From NCBI GenBank assembly GCA_017462125.1, contig JAFTRQ010000151.1, positions 1 through 28,862 on the forward strand: DNA of 28,862 bases, in the 5' to 3' direction. Positions 23,730 through 28,862 of the stretch are shown one piece after another. Numbering within the stretch: position 1 is the first letter of the stretch; every line of letters begins with the position of its first letter. The notes under the pieces were generated by a model. It ran no database searches. It saw only the letters and a program-made list of their open reading frames with translations, and was not told the origin of the DNA. The position numbers and the translations under genes are program-made. Source of the stretch: Clostridia bacterium (GTDB lineage: Bacteria > Bacillota_A > Clostridia > Oscillospirales > CAG-272).

Positions 23730-25586
23730 TTAATTGGACAGAATGCCGATCAGAGCCTGAGCGGTGCCGAGGATGTTGGTCTCGTTTCGCTCAACCGCCG
23801 CGATTACCAGAATATCGGCTTCCTTGACAGCCGCAACCACGTCTGCGTTGTTGACAGAGCTTCTGCTCGTCAAGAAACAATCGGTAAAGTCTTTTTCCAG
23901 ATATCCGAGCTGCATAACGCGGAAGGAGTCTGCAAGCATTACGAAATTCAGATCGTTGGGTGCGTTGCTCGACGTTGAGTGACGGGTGTCGCCGGCACCG
24001 TTTCCGCCGACGCGTGTATCAACGACGACCTGAGGGCGGTACTTGATGTAATAGTTGTGGTCGATGGTGTAATCGTTCTTGTTCAAGCCGCCGATGCTGA
24101 TCATATCTCCCCATACCTGTGTATAGTAGGGGTCTTTGTTTTGGGTTTCGGTTCCCGTGTACTCATACACAGGGCAGTCGTGAATGCTTGTGGTCTCAAG
24201 ACCCAAGCTCTTGAGCATTGCCTGATATCCAACGAAGCCGCCTGCGCAGTTCCAGTGGGTATCATATTTCAGATACATATCAAAGTAGGGCTTTGCCGCG
24301 AGAAGCTCGTTTATGGGGTAGATCATTTTTACATCGGTGTTTTTCGAGATGTAATCAACGATACGCTCCATACGCTTATATTCCGTGGCAACCGTCATCG
24401 TGGGCATATACTCGGGATAGACCTGATCCTTATTGGGCCAAACGCAGATCTGCAGAGTGATTCCCTTCTCCTTGCAGATGTTGTTCAGCTGTTGAAGGAT
24501 CGAAGCATATTGAAGCAAGGTCGCTTCATCTGCCAGATTGGTGCCCATATAGTAAGCTTCGCTGTCATTGGGACGGTAGAAGAGCCACTGATTACGACCC
24601 TCGGTAACCTGCGAGCCTCTGTAGATGGGCGGGAAATAGCTGGTATCGTAAAGCTTGTTGGAAAGATTTGTTCTGTATTCGGTGAGACAATCCTTGCATC
24701 TTGCCAGCGTGTAGCCGTACGAGGTGTAGGAGGGCTCTACCACGGCAAGCTGTTCGCCAAGTACGTGCTTCTTCGCCAAAATCTGAGTCTTGGTTTCGTT
24801 GCAAACGCTACAGGTCAGCGTTTCCTCGTAATTTGTTCCGCAGAGCGGAAATTCGGTAACGTTGGAAACGTACTCGTGGGAAAGCTTTTGCGTGTATTCC
24901 TTTTTGCCGACGTAATCACATTGGGTACAGGGATAACCGATGATACCCCACTCGGAGCAGGTAGGCTCCTGAACGGTTACGCTTTCCTCGGCGTACAGGT
25001 GCTGACAGTCGGAGGGACCGTCGTCCTCAGACTCGAATTCGGGAAGCGTTTCGGTTTCGGTCGGGATCTCGGTTGCGGATTCAGTGTTGAAGATGTCCTC
25101 GATCACGTCTCCGCCGGGGGTGTTGCCTTGAGCAGCGTCACCGTGGAACAGCTTGATCAGCCGTTCGCGGAGTCCGCCCGGATTATCAAAGGGCCTTTCC
25201 AGGGCGTTCGCCATATTCTCTTGCGTTTTGTAGAGAACCGAACGGAAGGGCAGATTGTCATTATACCAGGATTCCACCTCACTTGTAAAGGTTTGGGGAT
25301 CAAAGGTTTCGGGGAACTTTGCCATATTTCGCTGTTCGCCCGTGTCGAAATTGATGGTTTCCATCAGCTCGGGGTTTCCGATGCTGATCACCTTCAGCAC
25401 ACCCCACGCAAGGGTGGGAAGAATCAGAACTGCCACGAAGATCGCGATCACCGAGATGGCAAACTTGCGATTGACGTGTAACGGCTCAAAGGGTGCTTCT
25501 TCTTTGGATTGGGAGGCTTTGGGAGGCTCCGCGTTCTGTGCAGGCGCGCTCTTTACCTCATCCATCTGCTTGTTATCATGATTCAT
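23730..25586 (-). CDS. DHHW/AlgX-like SGNH protein with Cys-rich repeats, first in operon
   Basis: This 618-residue protein has a longer cytoplasmic N-terminus (about 50 residues, Ala/Pro/Glu-rich) before its single membrane helix (FAISVIAIFVAVLILPTLAWG). It then has FDTGEQR, ESWYNDNLPFRS, the GDAAQGNTPGGDVIEDIFNT linker, Cys-rich repeats (PCTQC, TCSVC, RCKDC), QWLFYRPNDSEAYY, YDTHWNCAG and MLADSFR with the likely serine nucleophile. The start is supported by a GAGG about 8 nt upstream. It lies 15 nt after the MBOAT gene, the tightest spacing in the operon, so it is the likeliest direct partner of that acyltransferase. The extended N-terminus is unique among the three copies. Confidence 0.88.
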   Translation of the reverse strand: MNHDNKQMDEVKSAPAQNAEPPKASQSKEEAPFEPLHVNRKFAISVIAIFVAVLILPTLAWGVLKVISIGNPELMETINFDTGEQRNMAKFPETFDPQTFTSEVESWYNDNLPFRSVLYKTQENMANALERPFDNPGGLRERLIKLFHGDAAQGNTPGGDVIEDIFNTESATEIPTETETLPEFESEDDGPSDCQHLYAEESVTVQEPTCSEWGIIGYPCTQCDYVGKKEYTQKLSHEYVSNVTEFPLCGTNYEETLTCSVCNETKTQILAKKHVLGEQLAVVEPSYTSYGYTLARCKDCLTEYRTNLSNKLYDTSYFPPIYRGSQVTEGRNQWLFYRPNDSEAYYMGTNLADEATLLQYASILQQLNNICKEKGITLQICVWPNKDQVYPEYMPTMTVATEYKRMERIVDYISKNTDVKMIYPINELLAAKPYFDMYLKYDTHWNCAGGFVGYQAMLKSLGLETTSIHDCPVYEYTGTETQNKDPYYTQVWGDMISIGGLNKNDYTIDHNYYIKYRPQVVVDTRVGGNGAGDTRHSTSSNAPNDLNFVMLADSFRVMQLGYLEKDFTDCFLTSRSSVNNADVVAAVKEADILVIAAVERNETNILGTAQALIGILSN

Positions 25587-25601
25587 AAAGTGATCCTCGC
25601 T

Positions 25602-27089
25602 TTAGAACTGGAAGTAGATGAAGGGGTTGTAGGTTCCGCTGACCAGCATCAGGATCGACAGGAAGAACAGCACGAATTGAAGTGTAAAGTCTGCGATGAG
25701 GACGGGGAGCTTTGTGCAAACTCGGTCATAATACTTCTTCAGAGGTCTCTGAACGAAGCCGGCGAACAGAATACCCACAACGATAACGATGATCGCGTTC
25801 ATAGACAGGAAGCTGACGACGGAGACGCCCTCAGAGAAGTTGAAGAGCTGTACGACGTAATCGTTTGCCTGAAAAATATTGTCGGAACGGAAATATACCC
25901 AACCGAGCATTGCGGCAAGGATGGTATAGATCCAGTTGATGATCTTGACGGGGTTCTTTTTAAGTAGCTTGCCAAGGAACAAGCGCTCGATGACCTGCAG
26001 CACCGCATAGAACAAGCCCCATGCGATGAAGGTAAAGTTCGCGCCGTGCCAGATACCTGTCAGAGCGAATACGATGAACAGGTTGAGGCAGGTACGGAAC
26101 AGGCCGTGTCTGTTACCGCCCAAGGGTATGTAAATGTACTCTCTGAACCAAGAGCCGAGGGAGATGTGCCATCTTCTCCAGAACTCCGATACGGACAGAG
26201 ACGTATAGGGATAGTCGAAGTTTCCCTTGAAGTTGAAGCCGAGCATACGTCCGAGACCGATGGCCATGTCGGAGTAACCCGAGAAGTCGTAATAGATCTG
26301 CAGGGTGTATGCAATGATACCGAGCCAGGCAACGGCTGTGCCCATGCTCTGCGTATCAAGAGCCCAGATGTCGTCTGCGATCTTTGCGACGGTGTTGGAG
26401 ATCAGAACCTTCTTTGCAATACCGTAGCAGAAGCGCTTCTGACCCGACACGAACATATCGATGGTCTCTTTTCTCGTTCTGAGCTGCAGGTCAACGTCGG
26501 CATACTGCACGATAGGTCCTGCGATCAGCTGCGGGAAGAGCGAAACGTAGAGCGCGAAATCGATAATGTTCTCCTGCAGGTTTGCCTTGCCCATATAAAT
26601 ATCCATTACGTAGGACATTGCCTGGAAGGTAAAGAAGGAGATACCGATAGGCAGCACGACCTTGGCAAGACCCAAAGCGCCCGTGCCCTGCATACTGATC
26701 ATAGTATTGAGCACCTCTTTGAAGCCTGCGCCGGACTGCATCAGCGACTCGATGATCGCGATCAGCATATTGAAGTACTTGAAGAAGAACAGGATCGCCA
26801 TATTCAATACGACGATCACCACAAGAGCTACGCGACGCGCGCTCTGTGTCTTGACGCCTTTTTCAAGGACATATCCGCCTGCAAAGTTCAGCAGGATGGA
26901 TGCGACCATGATCAAAAGGTAATATATACCGCCCCATGCGTAGAATATAAGGCTGGTTATAAGTAAGAACAAATTCTTTGTGCGTATGCGGGCGCGTTCA
27001 CTCCTGAACGGTATCACGTTGAACAGATAATTCACACCGATTACCAAGGAGAAGAATACCCACAGGAAAATCATTGAACTGAATAGCAT
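25602..27089 (-). CDS. MBOAT-family O-acyltransferase (AlgI/PatA-like)
   Basis: This 495-residue polytopic membrane protein passes an acyl (usually acetyl) group across the membrane for modification of extracellular glycans. It has the family's key stretches: YYDFSGYSDMAIGLGRMLGFNF (266-287), SEFWRRWHISLGSWFREYIYIPLGGNR (301-327) and LTGIWHGANFTFIAWG (343-358) with the presumed catalytic His348. The length and motifs match AlgI and PatA rather than DltB, and no dlt genes are near. It is the first gene of the leftward operon, has a TTGACT-17-TATACT promoter and a weak AAGGT ribosome site, and is followed by three DHHW genes. The polymer modified (peptidoglycan, teichoic acid or capsule) cannot be told from this window. 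Confidence 0.93.
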   Translation of the reverse strand: MLFSSMIFLWVFFSLVIGVNYLFNVIPFRSERARIRTKNLFLLITSLIFYAWGGIYYLLIMVASILLNFAGGYVLEKGVKTQSARRVALVVIVVLNMAILFFFKYFNMLIAIIESLMQSGAGFKEVLNTMISMQGTGALGLAKVVLPIGISFFTFQAMSYVMDIYMGKANLQENIIDFALYVSLFPQLIAGPIVQYADVDLQLRTRKETIDMFVSGQKRFCYGIAKKVLISNTVAKIADDIWALDTQSMGTAVAWLGIIAYTLQIYYDFSGYSDMAIGLGRMLGFNFKGNFDYPYTSLSVSEFWRRWHISLGSWFREYIYIPLGGNRHGLFRTCLNLFIVFALTGIWHGANFTFIAWGLFYAVLQVIERLFLGKLLKKNPVKIINWIYTILAAMLGWVYFRSDNIFQANDYVVQLFNFSEGVSVVSFLSMNAIIVIVVGILFAGFVQRPLKKYYDRVCTKLPVLIADFTLQFVLFFLSILMLVSGTYNPFIYFQF

Positions 27090-27149
27090 AGATAATACCT
27101 TAACCTTCGAGATTAAATGCGCCGAAAGCCATCGTTTCGCATTTTAATT

Positions 27150-27178
27150 AGTATACCATCTTTGACACAAAAAGTCAA
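27150..27178 (-). promoter_or_regulatory. Promoter of the MBOAT/DHHW operon
   Basis: On the minus strand, TTGACT (27173-27178) and TATACT (27150-27155) are spaced by 17 nt. The leader to the start codon at 27089 is about 55 nt. I see no terminator between pgeF (ends 27220) and this promoter, so read-through from pgeF is possible. Confidence 0.85.
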
Positions 27179-27219
27179 CAGGCAAATAGAAGTTCCTGTA
27201 TAATTTTGTGCAAGTTGCA

Positions 27220-28011
27220 TTATTTTAGCAAAATAAAGTTGAGCATAGTGCCTCGTTTCCCGCCTGTGTATCGGTGGGAGAAAAAGAGCGATGGCTCGCA
27301 GCAGGTACACCTGCCGATCACATCGACTCCTTGCGGCGGCAGTCCACAGTCAAGCAACAGCGCGCGATTGAGTGACGGGAGATCACAAAAATATTTCCCC
27401 TCCCTCCCTTCGATGGGGGTCACGAAGGCCTTGGCATATTCCTCGCCAAGCCTGTTTTCGACCTCTGCGAAAAGGTCGGGTCCAACCTCGTAGCAGCACT
27501 TGCCGATGCAGGGACCGATGGCGGCTCTGATCTGATGAGGATGAACGCCGTATTCGCGGCAGAGCATTTCTGCGCATCTTTGCTGAATCCCTGCCACAGT
27601 TCCTCTCCAGCCTGCGTGGACCGCGCCCACGGCAACGATCTCGCCGTCCCTTTCGGCTTCAAACAGGATCGGAACGCAATCTGCCGCCTTGACTCCAAGC
27701 GTTACCTCCCGTTCGTCGGTAACGTAACCGTCGCCGCTTCGGATGCTGTCTCTGATATAATATCCCTGTCCCGCGTCGGCTTTTCCTACCTTGTAAACGG
27801 TATCGGAATGGATCTGGGGCAAAGAGATCACGCTTTTGGGGTCAAATCCCGCGCGCTCTGCTAAAATCTCAAGATTCCGAAGCACGGTCTCGTCGTCATC
27901 CCCCCGCCCGAAGGCAAGGTTCAGGCTTTTGGTGTGCTCAAGTGTGCTGATGCCGCCCTCTCGGGTGCAAAAGCCGTGAGGAGAGCGGAGTATTTTCGAA
28001 GTAATGAACAT
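27220..28011 (-). CDS. pgeF: Peptidoglycan editing factor / YfiH-family multicopper-like enzyme
   Basis: This 263-residue cytoplasmic protein belongs to the YfiH/PgeF/LACC1 (Cu-oxidase_4) family. The conserved metal ligands are visible: LPQIHSD with His68, AADCVPIL with Cys112, and VHAGWRG with His132. CIGKCCYEVG and a C-terminal HRYTGGKRGTM are further family features. Members act on purine nucleosides, and in E. coli PgeF keeps serine out of peptidoglycan stems. The frame extends 35 codons upstream, but the ATG at 28009-28011 follows an AAAGGA site and gives the family's usual length, so I use it. It begins 16 nt after the phosphatase gene, making a two-gene operon. Confidence 0.92.
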   Translation of the reverse strand: MFITSKILRSPHGFCTREGGISTLEHTKSLNLAFGRGDDDETVLRNLEILAERAGFDPKSVISLPQIHSDTVYKVGKADAGQGYYIRDSIRSGDGYVTDEREVTLGVKAADCVPILFEAERDGEIVAVGAVHAGWRGTVAGIQQRCAEMLCREYGVHPHQIRAAIGPCIGKCCYEVGPDLFAEVENRLGEEYAKAFVTPIEGREGKYFCDLPSLNRALLLDCGLPPQGVDVIGRCTCCEPSLFFSHRYTGGKRGTMLNFILLK

Positions 28012-28027
28012 AAAAAATCCTTTCAGA

Positions 28028-28612
28028 TCAGATGATACCCGTATAGTTCCAAAGACGGAGCTTCCATTTTCCTTCCTTGTATTCAAAAACCGACAGACTG
28101 CCGTTTTCGCAGACAAAACGTCCTCTTTCGTGCCGTTCGCCCGTGATCACGTCAAGCAGAGTGGTGATGATGCCGCCATGGCAGAATGCCGCCACCTTTT
28201 CGTAGGGCGATTGCTCCAAAATGTCCAGAAATGCACGGATGCGGCTACAGAGCTCGTCGTAGCTTTCGCCGTCATATGCCGCATAATCAAACAGCCTGCG
28301 GTGGTTTGCATAAGGCTCGCCGTATTCCTCCAGACATTCCGTAAAAGCTCTGCCTGCTAAACTGCCTGCATTGATTTCGCGGATCAGCGGAATGCGCTCT
28401 ACGTTTTCGCAGGGATATGCGATCTCCTGTGTTTCGATCGCGCGAATCAGATCGCTGCTGTAGACCTTGTCAAAGGTCAAGCCCTCCAATATTTTTCCTG
28501 CGCGACAGGCATCCTCTCTTCCCTTTTCTGTCAAGGGGAATTGTCCCCAGCCTGCGTGCAGCTTATGCAGGTTTGCCTCGCTCTGTCCGTGGCGGATAAG
28601 GTATAACTTCAT
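28028..28612 (-). CDS. Histidine phosphatase family protein (phosphoglycerate mutase-like)
   Basis: This 194-residue cytoplasmic enzyme has the two-histidine phosphatase core. LIRHGQSEAN supplies Arg7 and the phospho-accepting His8, SSDLIRAIET supplies Arg56, REINAG supplies the acid Glu79, and AFCHGG supplies His145. Family members remove phosphate from small metabolites or act as cofactor-dependent mutases; the short length favours a phosphatase, such as a CobC/GpmB-like one, but the substrate is not evident. The start was set at MKLYLIRHG because GGGAGG lies upstream, not at the ATG 14 codons earlier. It has its own promoter and leads into pgeF. Confidence 0.9.
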   Translation of the reverse strand: MKLYLIRHGQSEANLHKLHAGWGQFPLTEKGREDACRAGKILEGLTFDKVYSSDLIRAIETQEIAYPCENVERIPLIREINAGSLAGRAFTECLEEYGEPYANHRRLFDYAAYDGESYDELCSRIRAFLDILEQSPYEKVAAFCHGGIITTLLDVITGERHERGRFVCENGSLSVFEYKEGKWKLRLWNYTGII

Positions 28613-28645
28613 AGTGTGGCCTCCCGATGTAAACTTTTCAATTAC

Positions 28646-28674
28646 ATTATACAATAAAAATGCGTTCCGTGCAA
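28646..28674 (-). promoter_or_regulatory. Promoter of the phosphatase-pgeF operon
   Basis: On the minus strand, TTGCAC (28669-28674) and TATAAT (28646-28651) are spaced by 17 nt. The leader is about 30 nt and carries the GGGAGG ribosome site. Confidence 0.8.
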
Positions 28675-28730
28675 GTAGTGGATGAAAAAAGAGTAGGGTT
28701 CAAATTTTGATTTATAGGTGTTTTTTTATA

Positions 28731-28839
28731 TTACTTTCTCCAACAGCGGATGAAATCTGTCTCCAAGCGCTATGCGCTTGATCGACGCGCAAATGCAAGC
28801 ATTTGCTGTAACCAAAGAGCGCCGCTTAAGGAGGAGAGG
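28731..28839. repeat. 109-bp intergenic repeat, copy B
   Basis: It differs from 7838-7946 at one position. The similarity continues more weakly to the left (AAATTTTGATTT in both), so the true element starts near 28699. It contains the CAAGCGC-TAT-GCGCTTG and AAATGC-AA-GCATTT hairpins. The sequence after 28840 (GGCTCC...) does not match copy A, which marks the right boundary of the shared core. Confidence 0.85.
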
Positions 28840-28862
28840 TGGCTCCAAAATTCGGCAGAACA

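Noticed and set aside
23979..25481. A 500-codon plus-strand open frame
   Set aside because: It is antisense to the first DHHW gene. Its length follows from the codon bias of the real gene, and its translation shows no recognisable domain.
28012..28116. A longer pgeF start 35 codons upstream
   Set aside because: The extension overlaps the phosphatase gene and lacks a ribosome site; the start at 28011 has AAAGGA and gives the family's usual length.

Overview
The window looks like chromosomal DNA of an anaerobic, gut-type member of the Clostridia (Bacillota). This is inferred from strong GGAGG-type ribosome sites, canonical TTGACA-17-TATAAT promoters, lipoprotein and InlB-repeat surface proteins of Firmicutes type, and many short hairpin-rich intergenic repeats. 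I could not place it to genus. No rRNA, tRNA, CRISPR array, phage gene or transposase gene was recognised. Nearly all genes are on the minus strand. The two plus-strand genes are a CHAP-domain surface protein (4840-6402) and an ABC-F ATPase (17250-19196).

Layout. (1) 1-4598: a possible gene tail at the left edge and a repeat-rich spacer, then a galactose/methyl-galactoside ABC importer operon read leftward (mglB, mglA, mglC, then a small one-TM protein) that ends at a strong terminator. (2) 4840-6402: a divergent secreted CHAP-domain protein with two InlB-type repeats and a C-terminal membrane anchor. (3) 6490-17102: a carbohydrate-related locus read leftward. A divergent gpsA is followed by a heparinase II/III-like protein, a GH43-like protein, a second heparinase-like protein, then a URO-D-family protein, a third heparinase-like protein and a second URO-D-family protein. 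The heparinase/URO-D pair is present twice, with the same perfect promoter in front of each URO-D gene. None of these enzymes has a visible signal peptide, so they probably act on imported oligosaccharides in the cytoplasm. (4) 17250-19196: an ABC-F ATPase whose promoter faces the gpsA promoter. (5) 19197-19496: a hairpin-rich, MITE-like spacer whose two ends are near-identical terminator hairpins. (6) 19548-27089: an envelope O-acylation operon read leftward (MBOAT acyltransferase, three tandem DHHW/AlgX-like proteins carrying Cys-rich repeats, and a small membrane protein). (7) 27220-28612: a histidine phosphatase followed by pgeF. The window ends in a second copy of a 109-bp intergenic repeat also found at 7838-7946.

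The most unusual content is the duplicated URO-D/heparinase cassette. Its URO-D-like proteins carry a DSDG segment where corrinoid methyltransferases of the family have an H-x-C zinc site, so their reaction is unknown. Next is the envelope operon, with one acyltransferase and three DHHW paralogues fused to zinc-ribbon-like repeats. Third is the pair of intergenic repeat families, for which the duplicated cassette provides a natural filled-versus-empty comparison. All function calls are from motifs read by eye; no database search was run.
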